NCBI RefSeq assembly: GCF_007595705.1
Contig: NZ_NISY01000024.1
Span: 1-51,881 of the forward strand
Direction: 5' to 3'
Source: Streptomyces sp. SAJ15
Lineage (GTDB): Bacteria > Actinomycetota > Actinomycetes > Streptomycetales > Streptomycetaceae
Length of the DNA: 51,881 nucleotides
Shown here piece by piece: positions 42,552 through 51,787 of this stretch; positions within the stretch are counted from its first letter, which is position 1, and each line of letters opens with the position of its first letter. The notes beneath the pieces are model-generated. The model made no database searches and had not been told where the DNA came from. It saw nothing but the letters and a program-made list of their open reading frames with translations. Made by a program: the position numbers and the translations under genes.

Positions 42552-43073
42552 TCAGCCGGGTTCGTCGGCCATCAACGTGAAGGCCTCCCGCATGAGCCGG
42601 TCAGTGGCACCGGGCCGTTCAACCAAGGAGTCGAAGAGGTCGGCGAGCAGCCACAGTGCGTAGGTGTGCACCATGGCCTCTTTTGGCGGGATTGTCCCAA
42701 ACTGGTCGCGCCACGCCACCGTATCCATACCCATGACTGCGGCCATGAGAACACCAGCGACCATCGGTACCTGAGCTGGGTCGGCAGTTTCAAACGAGGG
42801 GAGCTTACGAATCACGGCCGGGATCAGATCGCTCAACGGATCAAGAGACCCCTCCTCCCGGCTGTCCTGCTGGCCGATGATGTGCGAGGTCAACACGCCA
42901 ACCAGGAAGACCATGCCTCGGGACACTTCGTCCCGCCCGTAGGTGTCCATCACCGCTTGCACACGCTGCTGCGCCTGCCGACACTCCTTCTCGGATGTGC
43001 GCCTTTCTAAGATCCGGTACGAGTCCCACGCCGCGCGGACCGCCTCGCCCACTACTACGCCGTCACTGGTCAT
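42552..43073 (-). CDS. Hypothetical helical protein
   Basis: A 173-residue mainly helical protein (RQAQQRVQAVMDTYGRDEVS, MVFLVGVLTSHIIGQQDSRE, PAQVPMVAGVLMAAVMGMDT, MVHTYALWLLADLFDSLVER). No domain is recognised; it does not look like a membrane protein despite the hydrophobic helices. The ATG at 43073 has no clear ribosome binding site. It stands alone between the NUDIX terminator and the repeat array and may belong to the replication module. Confidence 0.65.
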   Translation of the reverse strand: MTSDGVVVGEAVRAAWDSYRILERRTSEKECRQAQQRVQAVMDTYGRDEVSRGMVFLVGVLTSHIIGQQDSREEGSLDPLSDLIPAVIRKLPSFETADPAQVPMVAGVLMAAVMGMDTVAWRDQFGTIPPKEAMVHTYALWLLADLFDSLVERPGATDRLMREAFTLMADEPG

Positions 43074-43362
43074 GCGCTGACCGTAACGAGTCGATGGAGT
43101 CAGCAGAAGAGCGCACCGGCAAGAACCCCAGTGCAGCCTCCATCAGAGGTGCTGGCCCATCCACAAACGCGGCTGAACGACTGGTCCATCCCGCAGTGCC
43201 TCCGCCAGGTCGTCAAGCCAGCGTCGTCCGTGCGAGCCTCGGCGCGCATCTGTGAGCGATCGGCGAGGACCTCGAGAACCGTCTCGCGGCCGCCCTCGCC
43301 CTGTCTCACCTGCGACGGCTGGCCCGACCGAAGCGCAGCTGGGACAGCTTTGCCTCAGTCAG
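43074..43362. other. Gap before the iteron array
   Basis: No gene is assigned. It likely holds the promoter of the reverse-strand gene at 42552. No repeats beyond a few GTCGTC-like words are seen. Confidence 0.35.
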
Positions 43363-43891
43363 AGTCGCTTGGGTCGCTTGAGTAGCCCTCTGGCGACATC
43401 AGCGACTGAACGCCAGCGACTAGCTGGGGGCTCAGTCACTGGCCGAGTTTCCACAAACGTGCAGGTCAAAGACTTCTTCTGGGTGCAGTAGCGACTGAAG
43501 CGACCGAGGGATCCGTATATGAAGACATTTCCGTGCGTGCGCGTGCGTCATATATAGAAACCTTCAGTCGCTTCAGTCGCTGATCGAGCGACCTCACCCC
43601 TGTGACCTGCATCTTTCCCAAGCACCACAGAGCAGCGACTGAAGAGCTGTGAGTCGCTGACTACGTACGCCAGTCGCTGACTTCGCCTGTCTCGCCAGTC
43701 GCATCGTTGACACGGAACCCGCGTACAGCACCCAAGTCCACACCACCCCACAACCGCTTCGCTAGTCTGTGTCCGTCGTTGAGTCGCTTCGGTCGCTGGA
43801 GAAGGAGTCACATGCCCGCTGAGCTGCGGTTTCCCGCCAGCGACTCAGCCCAGCGTCCGATGCAGTCTTCAGTCGCTGGCGCTCAGTCGCT
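43363..43891. repeat. Iteron-like array of AGTCGCT repeats
   Basis: Thirteen exact copies of AGTCGCT or its complement AGCGACT lie here (starting at 43363, 43401, 43415, 43490, 43566, 43575, 43634, 43652, 43672, 43782, 43839, 43871, 43885) plus five one-base variants. Many extend to TTCAGTCGCTGA. They occur in both directions, surround an AT-rich dyad, and continue into the first codons of the prim-pol gene. This is the layout of a replication origin recognised by an initiator. Which protein binds them is not known. Confidence 0.75.
43516..43554. promoter_or_regulatory. AT-rich dyad inside the repeat array
   Basis: TATATGA (43516-43522) and TCATATA (43548-43554) face each other over a 25-base spacer rich in alternating GCGTGC. 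It is the most AT-rich spot of the region and a candidate unwinding element. Confidence 0.5.
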
Positions 43892-44927
43892 GACGACCGC
43901 CCTGTGGTGTGCGAGCCGGGGCTGGCCCGTCCACCCGCTCGCCCCTGGTCGCAAGACGCCCGCCGCCAACTGCGACACCTGCCGCCAGCCTGGCCACACG
44001 GCAGCTGGATGCTCCTGCCTGCCGGCAGGTCGCTGGTGCCACGGGTTCCACGCCGCCACGCTCGACACCGCACGCATCAACGCCTGGTGGGGCACCCACC
44101 CCGCGCTTGGCGTCGGAGTCGCGTGCGGCCCGGCCGAACTGATTGTCATCGATATTGATGCCCACCGTGCCGCGTTGCCCGGTCGCGATCGGATCCTGCC
44201 CGGTATCCCGATCGGTGACCACATCAACCTGACCGGCCTGTCCACGGGCTTCCACACCCTGGCCGTGCTCGCCGCTCTGCGCCAGCAGCCCAGCCCAGCC
44301 GAGGACACCAGCACCCTTCGCGTACGCACTCCCTCCGGAGGCCTGCACATCTGGTACCGAACTGACCAGCCCCGCCGCTGGCTGTGCTCCGCCGGCTCCA
44401 GCGCTGGTCGCGCCCTGGCCTGGCAGGTCGACGTGCGCGCCCACGGTGGCTACATCATTGCCCCCGGCACCATCACCAGGGCCGGTACCTACACCGCCCT
44501 GCCTGGCGCGACGGAACCCGCTCTTCTTCCGGGGTGGCTCGCTCACGACCTTCAGCGCACCGGTCACCTCCAAGCACCGGCCGTCCCCACGCCGCGCCCG
44601 GTCCCGCCCAGGGCCGCGCAGGCCGTCATCGCAGCTGGCGGCGATAACACCCACGTGCGACGGACTATCAACTCAGTCCTGGAGGGTGTGACCGACTGTG
44701 GACGGATCAGCGAGGGTGCCGGCTTCTCGAGCACCCTCAACCGTGCTGCCTACACCCTCGGCGGACTCGTCGCCGCCAGCCTGCTGCCGCGTAGCGAAGC
44801 GGAAAGTCTCCTGCGCGCCGCTGCGGCAGCCGCCCGCCCGGGGCAGGAACGGCGAGCCGAGCAGATCATCCGCAGCGGCCTCGCCGCGGGCACACAGCGA
44901 CCCCTGCACCCCGGGAGCCGCACGTGA
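43812..44927 (+). CDS. Bifunctional DNA primase/polymerase (prim-pol)
   Basis: A 371-residue protein with an AEP-type prim-pol core: ASRGWPVHPLAPGRKTPAA at the start, a CxxC zinc motif region (CDTCRQPGHTAAGCSC), the metal-binding DID (Asp114, Asp116) in LIVIDIDAH, the SGGLH box (His179) and the third acidic residue Asp207 in WQVDVRAHGG. The C-terminal 120 residues are helical and may form the primer-binding part. It would make primers on the replicon. AGGAG precedes the ATG at 43812, and its stop overlaps the next GTG. Two iteron copies lie inside its first codons. Confidence 0.9.
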   Translation: MPAELRFPASDSAQRPMQSSVAGAQSLTTALWCASRGWPVHPLAPGRKTPAANCDTCRQPGHTAAGCSCLPAGRWCHGFHAATLDTARINAWWGTHPALGVGVACGPAELIVIDIDAHRAALPGRDRILPGIPIGDHINLTGLSTGFHTLAVLAALRQQPSPAEDTSTLRVRTPSGGLHIWYRTDQPRRWLCSAGSSAGRALAWQVDVRAHGGYIIAPGTITRAGTYTALPGATEPALLPGWLAHDLQRTGHLQAPAVPTPRPVPPRAAQAVIAAGGDNTHVRRTINSVLEGVTDCGRISEGAGFSSTLNRAAYTLGGLVAASLLPRSEAESLLRAAAAAARPGQERRAEQIIRSGLAAGTQRPLHPGSRT

Positions 44928-46438
44928 CGACCCCCGGCAACGACAACGTCCTGTTCGAGTTCAACCCGCAGGCCGTCGCGGAAGCGATCCTCGCCCAGCC
45001 GCCCACCACACCCCTGCCTGCGCAGGCCACGGCCCCCACCACCAGCGGACAGGCCACCGCGGCCGGGCTGCTGCCGGACACCCTCACCGACCGCGGCAAC
45101 GCCAAGCTCTTCGTCAAGCTCTACGCTAACGACTACCGCCACGTCCCCGGCCTGGGCTGGTACCGCTGGGACGGCACCCGCTGGCAGATCGACGAAGACG
45201 ACACCGTCCTGTGGGCCGCCGGCGACCTCGCCGAAAGCATCGCCCCCACCGACCCCCGCGGCCTCTACACCACTCAAGCTCTCCAGCAGCACCGCCGCCG
45301 AGCCCTGTCGACCTCCGGCATTAACGCCATGCTCACCCAGGCCAGATCCGCGCCCGGCATGGTCCTCAACGCCGCCCGCCTGGACGCCGACCCCTACGCC
45401 CTGTGCACTCCTGACGGCATCGTCGACCTGCACACCGGCCTTCTTAAGGTCCCCGACCCGAACAAGGACTTCCACTCCCGCTCCACCACCGTCGGCCCCC
45501 AGCGGCTCCCCACCCCGAGGTGGCACCGCTTCCTGGCGGACACCTTTGGCGACGACGCCGAGGGCCAGGAAATGGTCAGCTTCCTGCAGCTACTGCTCGG
45601 CTACTCCGCCACCGGCGACGTCGGTGCCCAGGTCATGCCTTTTCTCTTCGGCGCGGGAAAGAACGGCAAGTCCGTCCTCCTGGACGTGCTGATGAAGCTG
45701 CTGGGCGACTACGCTGATGCCGCCCCGCCCGGTTTCCTCATGGCTCGCCCGTACGAAGGCCATCCCACCGACCTGGCCGAGCTCCACGGCCGGCGCGTCA
45801 TCGTCTGTTCCGAGGTCAAGCCCGGCGACAAGTTCGACGAGGCCCGCGTCAAGCTCCTCACCGGTGGCGACCGGATCAAGGCCCGCCGGATGCGGCAGGA
45901 CTTCTTCAGCTTCGAACCCACCCACAAGTTGTGGCTCCTGGGCAACCACCGCCCAGAGGTGGGCACCGGCGGGTTCGCCTTCTGGCGCCGCATGCGCCTG
46001 ATCCCCTTCGAACGCGTCGTCCCCGACGACCGCAAGATCGACAACCTGGCCGACATCCTCGTCACCGAGGAAGGCCCCGGCATCCTCACCTGGCTCATCG
46101 ACGGCGCGCGCCGGTACCTCGCCGGCAGCAAAGACCTCACCGGCCCTGAGCGCGTCCGTATCGCCACCACCGCCTATGCAGAGACCGAAGACCACACAGG
46201 TCGCTTCTTCGACGAATGCTGCACCCGTGACCCCGACCAGCGAGTCGAGCAGGCCAGCCTCTACGCCGCCTACAAGACCTGGTGTCAAAATGAAGGAGCC
46301 ACCGCCATCTCATCCCGCGCCTTCGCCCAACGAGCCCGCGAGCTGGCCGGCCTCGCCTCGCCCAAGGAGATGATCCTGTCCAACTCGCGCAAGTACTACC
46401 CGGGCATCGGACTGCTCGCCGACGAGGAGAGGGCATGA
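44924..46438 (+). CDS. SF3 (D5/P4-type) replicative helicase
   Basis: A 504-residue protein. The N-terminal D5-like region (KLFVKLYANDYRHVPGLGWY, WDGTRWQIDED) leads into an SF3 helicase: Walker A GAGKNGKS (243-250), Walker B RVIVCSE (291-297) and motif C LWLLGNHRPEV (Asn341), followed by an arginine finger RRMRLIPFE. The C-terminal winged region FDECCTRDPDQRVEQASLYA is typical of P4/D5 primase-helicases. It unwinds the origin together with the prim-pol. GTGA overlap with the upstream gene and ATGA overlap with the downstream gene show a tight operon. Confidence 0.92.
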   Translation: MTTPGNDNVLFEFNPQAVAEAILAQPPTTPLPAQATAPTTSGQATAAGLLPDTLTDRGNAKLFVKLYANDYRHVPGLGWYRWDGTRWQIDEDDTVLWAAGDLAESIAPTDPRGLYTTQALQQHRRRALSTSGINAMLTQARSAPGMVLNAARLDADPYALCTPDGIVDLHTGLLKVPDPNKDFHSRSTTVGPQRLPTPRWHRFLADTFGDDAEGQEMVSFLQLLLGYSATGDVGAQVMPFLFGAGKNGKSVLLDVLMKLLGDYADAAPPGFLMARPYEGHPTDLAELHGRRVIVCSEVKPGDKFDEARVKLLTGGDRIKARRMRQDFFSFEPTHKLWLLGNHRPEVGTGGFAFWRRMRLIPFERVVPDDRKIDNLADILVTEEGPGILTWLIDGARRYLAGSKDLTGPERVRIATTAYAETEDHTGRFFDECCTRDPDQRVEQASLYAAYKTWCQNEGATAISSRAFAQRARELAGLASPKEMILSNSRKYYPGIGLLADEERA

Positions 46439-46836
46439 GCTCCCTGATCACCGAAGACGAGATCAGCCACGAGACCGAACTCGTCTGGCTTGAGGACACC
46501 TCGAACCTCGACTACGTACGCCAGAGCCTGGACCGGCTGCCCACACGCCGCAGCAAACCCGCCTACCACCGCGACGGCCGCATGATCGGCTACGCCCTCC
46601 TCGGCCCTGCCGCCAAGCCCTCCCGTTCCTCCGGAACCTTCCGCCGCCGCGTCTTCTGGCTACTGCCCCACGACCGCGACAGCGACCCAGAAGGTCTGTA
46701 CGCCACCGGCGCCCCTGCTGAAGCTGTTGACCCGCGCACCCTGAATCCTGGAGTCAAGGGCAGCAAGACCGAACGGTCCGAGGGAGGGCCGCCCTCCACC
46801 GCAATGCGCGAACTGGGCATAACGCTCCCGCTCTGA
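46435..46836 (+). CDS. Small protein in the replication operon
   Basis: A 133-residue basic protein (EDEISHETELVWLEDTSNLD, LDRLPTRRSKPAYHRDGRMI, GTFRRRVFWLLPHDRDSDPE) with a disordered C-terminal half. Its ATG overlaps the helicase stop (ATGA). The family is not recognised. By position it is probably a replication accessory factor or a DNA-binding partner. Confidence 0.7.
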   Translation: MSSLITEDEISHETELVWLEDTSNLDYVRQSLDRLPTRRSKPAYHRDGRMIGYALLGPAAKPSRSSGTFRRRVFWLLPHDRDSDPEGLYATGAPAEAVDPRTLNPGVKGSKTERSEGGPPSTAMRELGITLPL

Positions 46837-47013
46837 CTGCCTGCTCCTGCCAGCGCTAAGGGGCGCCAGTGACGCCCGCTTCGCACAACAGTGCCGCTGT
46901 GCGATTTTCTGATCAGCCATTGTCAGTGGTCGCTGCAACGCTCGCCGCAACCCCGGCCCATGCCGTGGTTGCGGCAAGACGCCGCTTTCCCATCGCAGCG
47001 AGGAGAGACGCAG

Positions 47014-48498
47014 TTGACCACTCTGGAACCGACCGTGGAGCAGGCAGCCGCAGTCGACGCGTTCGCCACCGGTACCGACCTTGTTGTGCAGGCGGGCGCT
47101 GGCACCGGCAAGACCTCGACTCTCGAAATGCTGGCTGCATCTGACACTCAGCGCCTTGGCGTATACGTCGCCTTCAACCGAGCTGTCAAAGAGCAGGCCG
47201 CCCGGCGCTTTCCGCAAACCGTGAAGTGCAGCACCGGCCACGGGCTGGCCTACGGAGCCGTTGGCTATCGCTACCGGCACCGCTTCGGTGGCGCCCGCAC
47301 TCCAGCATGGAAGACCGCAGAGCTCCTTGGACTGAGGGCCAGCCTGACCATTGGTCAGTACACATTCACGACCGGCAACCTTGCCTACATCGTCAAGGAG
47401 ACAGTGCTCCGGTACTGCCAGTCGGCCGACCGAGAGCTGTCCGAGCACCACGTCCCCAAGCAGCGCGGCGCGGAAGACCCCCAGACCCACCGGGTCCTGG
47501 CCAGCGCGGTGGTGCCCTACGCGCAACGCGCATGGGACGACCTGCAGCGCCCCAACGGCGAAAAGCTACGAGTCGAGCACGACCACTACCTGAAGGTGTG
47601 GCAGCTCACCGACCCCTACATTCGGGGCGACTACATCCTCCTCGACGAGGCCCAGGACACCAATCCAGCCCTTGAGTATGTCCTCAAGCTGCAACGTGAC
47701 CACGCCCAGCTCGTCCTCGTCGGCGATTCCGCCCAGCAGATCTACGCATGGCGCGGCGCCCGTGACATCATGGCCGGCTTCGAGGGCACCCATCTGACTC
47801 TGTCGCAGTCCTTTCGGTTCGGGCCCGCCCTCGCCGCCGAAGCAAACCAGTGGCTGACTCTTACCCGCTCCCCACTGCGGCTCACCGGCCACCGGGCAAC
47901 GCAGACCCGAGTCGCACCGACCGACAGCCCAGAAGCCATCCTGTGCCGAACCAATGGCGGAGCCATGGCCGAGGTCCTCCACCAGATGGACAAAGGCAAG
48001 CACGTCGCCATGGCTGGCGGCGGAGAAACGCTGCGAAAGTTGGCTGTGGCCGCCCGCGACCTCAAATCAGGGAAAGGCACCCGTCACCCGGAGCTGTTCC
48101 TGTTCAAGTCCTGGGGCGAGCTCCAGGACTACGCCGAGAACGACCCAGCAGGCGCAGACCTCCTGCCCTGGGTCGATCTCGTCGACGACCTCGGCGCCGA
48201 AGCAGTCCTGGAAGCCGTCGACCGCCTCGGTGCCGAGAACGCATGCGACGTAACGGTCTCTACCATCCACAAGGCAAAGGGCCGCGAGTGGTCCTCTGTA
48301 CGGATTGGCGAGGACTTCGCAGAACCCGAGCCCGACGTGCTGGGCCGCCCAGGCCCGATTGCTGTCGGCGAGGCACGCCTGGCCTATGTGGCTATCACCC
48401 GAGCTCGCCACCGCCTCGACGTCGGCGGCCTGGGATGGTTCAAGTCACACCCCCAAGCCTTGGAAGCTCAAACTAAACTGATTGCCGAAAGCGACTGA
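47014..48498 (+). CDS. UvrD/Rep-like superfamily I helicase
   Basis: A 494-residue SF1 helicase, shorter than UvrD. Walker A AGAGTGKT (27-34), motif II YILLDEAQDTNP, motif III VLVGDSAQQIYAWRGA, motif IV SQSFRFG, motif V TIHKAKGREW and motif VI VAITRARHRLDV are all present. The 1B/2B insertions are short. The TTG at 47014 has GAGGAGAG upstream and is chosen over earlier in-frame starts because the extra residues look random. It closes the replication module and probably helps fork movement or plasmid strand transfer. Confidence 0.9.
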   Translation: MTTLEPTVEQAAAVDAFATGTDLVVQAGAGTGKTSTLEMLAASDTQRLGVYVAFNRAVKEQAARRFPQTVKCSTGHGLAYGAVGYRYRHRFGGARTPAWKTAELLGLRASLTIGQYTFTTGNLAYIVKETVLRYCQSADRELSEHHVPKQRGAEDPQTHRVLASAVVPYAQRAWDDLQRPNGEKLRVEHDHYLKVWQLTDPYIRGDYILLDEAQDTNPALEYVLKLQRDHAQLVLVGDSAQQIYAWRGARDIMAGFEGTHLTLSQSFRFGPALAAEANQWLTLTRSPLRLTGHRATQTRVAPTDSPEAILCRTNGGAMAEVLHQMDKGKHVAMAGGGETLRKLAVAARDLKSGKGTRHPELFLFKSWGELQDYAENDPAGADLLPWVDLVDDLGAEAVLEAVDRLGAENACDVTVSTIHKAKGREWSSVRIGEDFAEPEPDVLGRPGPIAVGEARLAYVAITRARHRLDVGGLGWFKSHPQALEAQTKLIAESD

Positions 48499-49106
48499 AC
48501 GCCCTGCTGCGCACGCTGATCCGCACCAGGCTGCGAGACGGGGTGAGGGCGAGGGGGTGAAGTGCTGCCGGCCGGTCGTGCGAGTCCGGCCCGGAGACGG
48601 TCCTCGCGGTTAACGGGCTGCAGTCCGAGCACACGGCGCTGCGCCCGTGCAGCCAGCCCCAGCGAGCGCAGCAAGCGCCGCCGCTACGCCCGGGCCTGCG
48701 CGTGCCGATGTCGTTTCACCGTCCCGACCAGGATCGGCAACGCCAGCGCCGCCGCGGCCCGGCCGTGCCCAGCGCTGACCCCGTTGGCCCGCACAGTCGG
48801 CGTCTGGGCTGGTGTCCACCGCCGTTGGGGGCCCGGTGGCGGCAGCATCGGCCGGACAGCTGGTGTGAACTCTGATCGTCTTCGGTCCACACCTGACCTA
48901 GATCGCTCCGCAGCCTGCTGACCAGCAAAAAGAACGCTTCGTTGAATCGTCCTACACGCGCGCGGGGAGCTTCACGCTTCGACGCCCCGGCCAGCAAGGG
49001 GCTGGGCGGGGCGTCTACGTGGACCAGGTGCCGCAAATCCGGGCAGATCGGCGGCGAGTTGCGCGACTTGCGCAGGTTCCCCGCGTGCGCACGTCCGGGT
49101 CTTGGC
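48499..49106. other. Gap without a recognisable gene
   Basis: No reading frame with a start signal or family was found. A reverse frame near 48920-48960 (RFNEAFFLLVSRLRSDLGQV) looks slightly protein-like. One more AGCGACT lies in the last codons of the helicase, at about 48490. No terminator was found. Confidence 0.35.
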
Positions 49107-49358
49107 TCAGCGACCGGCGACGATCTCGTCGGCGATCTTCGCCACCAGTGCCGTGTTGGCGTCGGTGTCGTGGCTGAGGGGCATGGTCAGGTGGGGTACG
49201 GCGGCGAGGTATTCGGCGAGAGGGTCGATGTTGGTCGTGGTGGTGGGGGTGAGGCCGAAGATGTCGGGGTACCGGTCCTCGGTCCCCGCGGTGAAGAAGT
49301 CGCCTTCACTCAGGGCACGGGGTTCGTCCAGGACGCCGGGGCTGGCCTGCGGGCTCAT
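49107..49358 (-). CDS. Unrecognised short ORF
   Basis: An 83-residue frame (SPQASPGVLDEPRALSEGDF, TEDRYPDIFGLTPTTTTNID, ADEIVAGR at the end) with protein-like composition. It may be the 3' end of a longer lost gene, since the ATG at 49358 has no ribosome binding site. Confidence 0.4.
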   Translation of the reverse strand: MSPQASPGVLDEPRALSEGDFFTAGTEDRYPDIFGLTPTTTTNIDPLAEYLAAVPHLTMPLSHDTDANTALVAKIADEIVAGR

Positions 49359-49384
49359 GCTGGGGAAGAGCAGCCCGGCCGAGA

Positions 49385-49640
49385 TGCGTCTTCAGGGACA
49401 GCGTGTCAACGCGCGGTGGACCTGTGACTTCGTCGCCCACGACCCGGCGCCTGCGCTCGCCCGGATCGCGGCTCCGGTCCTCTCGATCACAGGTGGCGGC
49501 GATCTCCAGGTTCCGCCCGAGGATGTCGACGCCATCGGCCGCTTGGTGCGCGGCCCCTTCCAAGGGCACGTCGTGGCCGACCTCAACCATCTCTTCCGGC
49601 CGGATCCGCGATCGCTGGGCCCCACAGGCTACCGAGGGAT
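49385..49640 (+). pseudogene. Alpha/beta hydrolase, C-terminal fragment
   Basis: The forward frame reads RWTCDFVAHDPAPALARIAA, PVLSITGGGDLQVPPEDVDA and VADLNHLFRPDPRSLGPTGY. These are the last strand with the catalytic Asp and the loop with the catalytic His (LNHLFR) of an alpha/beta hydrolase. The nucleophile half is missing, so it is inactive. Confidence 0.65.
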
Positions 49641-50014
49641 CATCGCCAGGAGAGGGAGCGAAGTGCTCCCCAGGCGGTCAACAGAGCCACCGCGAACACG
49701 GTGATGTTGCCGATGCTGTGGGGATATTCACCTCGGGTGACATGCACGACCGCGCCGCCGGCCATGACGCAGGCAAGGCCCGCCGCGGCGACCGGGGTGA
49801 GTATCGGGGCGATGTTCGTGGCGCGGGGAAGGATCAGTCCCACCGCACCAAGTACCTCCAGTACTCCGATCGCTTTGATCGTCTCGGGACGGAAGTCCAC
49901 GACCCACGGCATGAGCGGGACCATGTCATCCGGGGACATGAGCAGCTTCATCCCGCCGGCGGCGGTGAACAGTACGGCGAGGAGGGCCTGGGCGACCCAC
50001 AGGACGACGGGCAC
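49640..50014 (-). CDS. DoxX-family membrane protein
   Basis: A 124-residue protein with four membrane helices (VVLWVAQALLAVLFTAAGGM, AIGVLEVLGAVGLILPRA, ILTPVAAAGLACVMAGGAVV, ITVFAVALLTAWGAL) and the GGMKLL/PWVVDFRPE loop typical of DoxX-like proteins. These proteins are linked to thiol and redox stress in other bacteria. The GTG at 50014 is divergent from a TetR gene and lies beside its operator, so it is probably repressed by it. Confidence 0.85.
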   Translation of the reverse strand: MPVVLWVAQALLAVLFTAAGGMKLLMSPDDMVPLMPWVVDFRPETIKAIGVLEVLGAVGLILPRATNIAPILTPVAAAGLACVMAGGAVVHVTRGEYPHSIGNITVFAVALLTAWGALRSLSWR

Positions 50015-50030
50015 GGCACACTCATTCCAT

Positions 50031-50097
50031 AAGTGAAGGGGACCCTGCGGTTTGGTGTGAGGCTCAAGCTACCAGAACCGCAGGAGTACCTTCACTT
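50031..50097. promoter_or_regulatory. Paired operator of the TetR regulator
   Basis: Two 22-base sites in opposite direction (50031-50052 starting AAGTGAAGG, ending CCTGCGGTT; and 50076-50097, its inverted copy) match at 18 of 22 bases over a 23-base spacer. They lie between the DoxX and TetR starts and fit a pair of TetR dimers. Confidence 0.7.
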
Positions 50098-50111
50098 GTA
50101 GGATTCAGGCC

Positions 50112-50762
50112 ATGGGATCCGAGCAGAGCCGAAGGCTGCGCAGGGACGCCGAAGACAACCGGCAACGCATCATGGCGGCTGCTCGCACGGTGTTCGCCGA
50201 GCGCGGGCTGAGTGCGCCCCTGGAGGACGTCGCGCGAAAGGCGGAGGTCAACATCGCCACGCTCTACCGGCGTTTCCCCGAGCGGGAAGCTCTGATCGAA
50301 GCGGTGCTGGCCGACCGCATGACCGATCTGGCCCGCCTCGCCGAGGAGGCGATGCACACCCCCGACCCCTGGGAAGGCTTCAAGGGCTTCGTCGAGCGCA
50401 TCTGCGCCATGCAGGCCGCCGACCGCGCCGTCACCGAGGCCTTCACAGCCTGCTTCCCCGACTCACCGGCGATGGAAGAACCACGTTCCCGCGCCATAGA
50501 AGCTCTTGACGCCCTGATCCGGCGCGCGCAGCAGCAGCACCGCCTGCGCCCCGAGATCACCAGCAGCGACGTCATCCTGTTCCTGATGGCCAACACCGGC
50601 GTGCTGTCCTCCACCCGCCACGCCGCCCCCGGCGCCTGGCAGCGCCTGGTCTCCCTGCTGCTCGACTCCTGCCGCCCCGACGGGCCCACGTCGCCGCTGC
50701 CGCCCGTTCCCGGCCCCGAGGAACTTCACGACGCGATGCTCGCAGCACGCCCGCGTCGCTGA
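50112..50762 (+). CDS. TetR-family transcriptional regulator
   Basis: A 216-residue protein. The N-terminal HTH is canonical: RQRIMAAARTVFAERGLSAP, VARKAEVNIATLYRRFPERE (recognition helix ATLYRRF). The C-terminal ligand-binding helices (AMQAADRAVTEAFTACFPDS, ILFLMANTGVLSSTRH) are typical. The ATG at 50112 lies 15 bases after its own operator pair, consistent with autoregulation and control of DoxX. Confidence 0.92.
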   Translation: MGSEQSRRLRRDAEDNRQRIMAAARTVFAERGLSAPLEDVARKAEVNIATLYRRFPEREALIEAVLADRMTDLARLAEEAMHTPDPWEGFKGFVERICAMQAADRAVTEAFTACFPDSPAMEEPRSRAIEALDALIRRAQQQHRLRPEITSSDVILFLMANTGVLSSTRHAAPGAWQRLVSLLLDSCRPDGPTSPLPPVPGPEELHDAMLAARPRR

Positions 50763-50912
50763 TCGAAGACCGTTACGCCCCGGCCGGGCGGTCCCGTGCT
50801 GCGCGCGCAGGCCCTGTTCGCCGCCTGCGGGGGCGGCGTCCGGCCGGGGCCGGAGGCCAGCGGCCCTCGGCCGGCCCTGACTGTCTATTCTCCGGCCGGC
50901 CTTCAGTAGGCG

Positions 50913-51518
50913 GTGTCCTTCACCGTTCACCGGGTCCTGGGCAGCATTCCTGACGAGGAAGAGCGGTTCGCCGCGATCAAGAAACTGCCTGCGGGGAAGA
51001 GCCGGTGGACGGTCGACGAGGCCAACCGGCTGGTCGGGCGCCAGGTCGAGCACCCGGAGACGCCGCAGGAGAAGATCACCGGGATCCACTCCCTGGCCTG
51101 GGGCGAGGAAGTGGCCGCCGCGGTGACCTCGGACTTCCTGAAGCGGCCCACGGTCGCGGCACGGGTGCCCGAGAGCGAGAAGGTCCGGGTGGTGGAGGAG
51201 TTCACCCGCGATGAGGCGGTGGCGAGCACAGCGGTCACCGGCCTGCTGCGGCGGCCGGACGTCGCCTTCAGGGCAATGAGCGACGACATGGCCCGCTTCC
51301 AGGTCAATGGCGCCCAGAACGAGCGCCACCGTCAGGCCCGCGAGGACTTCGAGCGCATGGGCCCGGTCGCGCTGGCCGAGAGGCGCATTGACCGCACGGT
51401 GGAGTTCCTGGACCTGGTGACCGGCTGGGCCGCCTCGACGAGGCCGGGGCGCTCCGGCCGGTGGGCCGCAGTACGCCGCTTCGGCCGGACGCGGCGCGCG
51501 ACCTGGCCGAGCGGCTGA
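50913..51518 (+). pseudogene. DUF6192 protein, truncated at both ends
   Basis: The frame starts SFTVHRVLGSIPDEEERFAA, then GKSRWTVDEANRLVGRQVEH, AVTSDFLKRPTVAARVPES and NERHRQAREDFERMGPVALA. This is the central and C-terminal part of DUF6192 proteins, a Streptomyces family often near telomere and plasmid genes. The N-terminal third is gone (a TAG stands two codons before the GTG). A frameshift near 51440 disrupts the end. Fused to it is a DNA ligase tail (next entry). Confidence 0.65.
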
Positions 51519-51754
51519 CACCAGCAGGGCCCCGGCACCCGTGGCAGGGCGTCCGGTTCACCACCTCGTGGGGGTCGCGCACCCCGCTCGACGTCGTGCT
51601 CGTCGACCCGGAGCTGGTCGCCGAGATCACGGTGGACACGGCGCAGGAGCGCGGTTCGTGGAGACACCCGGTGCGCTTCGCCCGGCTCCGTCTGGACGTC
51701 GCGGTCACGGACGTCCCGCCCTTCGGTGCGGGCGCCGAGCCCGCCAGCGGCTGA
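51500..51754 (+). pseudogene. ATP-dependent DNA ligase, C-terminal fragment
   Basis: The frame ends HPWQGVRFTTSWGSRTPLDV, VLVDPELVAEITVDTAQERG and SWRHPVRFARLRLDVAVTDV before TGA, the last beta-rich part of the ligase OB fold. Only the C-terminal 75 residues remain; the adenylation domain is missing. It is joined to the DUF6192 relic, marking a recombination junction near 51510. Confidence 0.6.
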
Positions 51755-51787
51755 CCGCCATCCCGCTGCTCCCGGCGGGGTGCGGCG

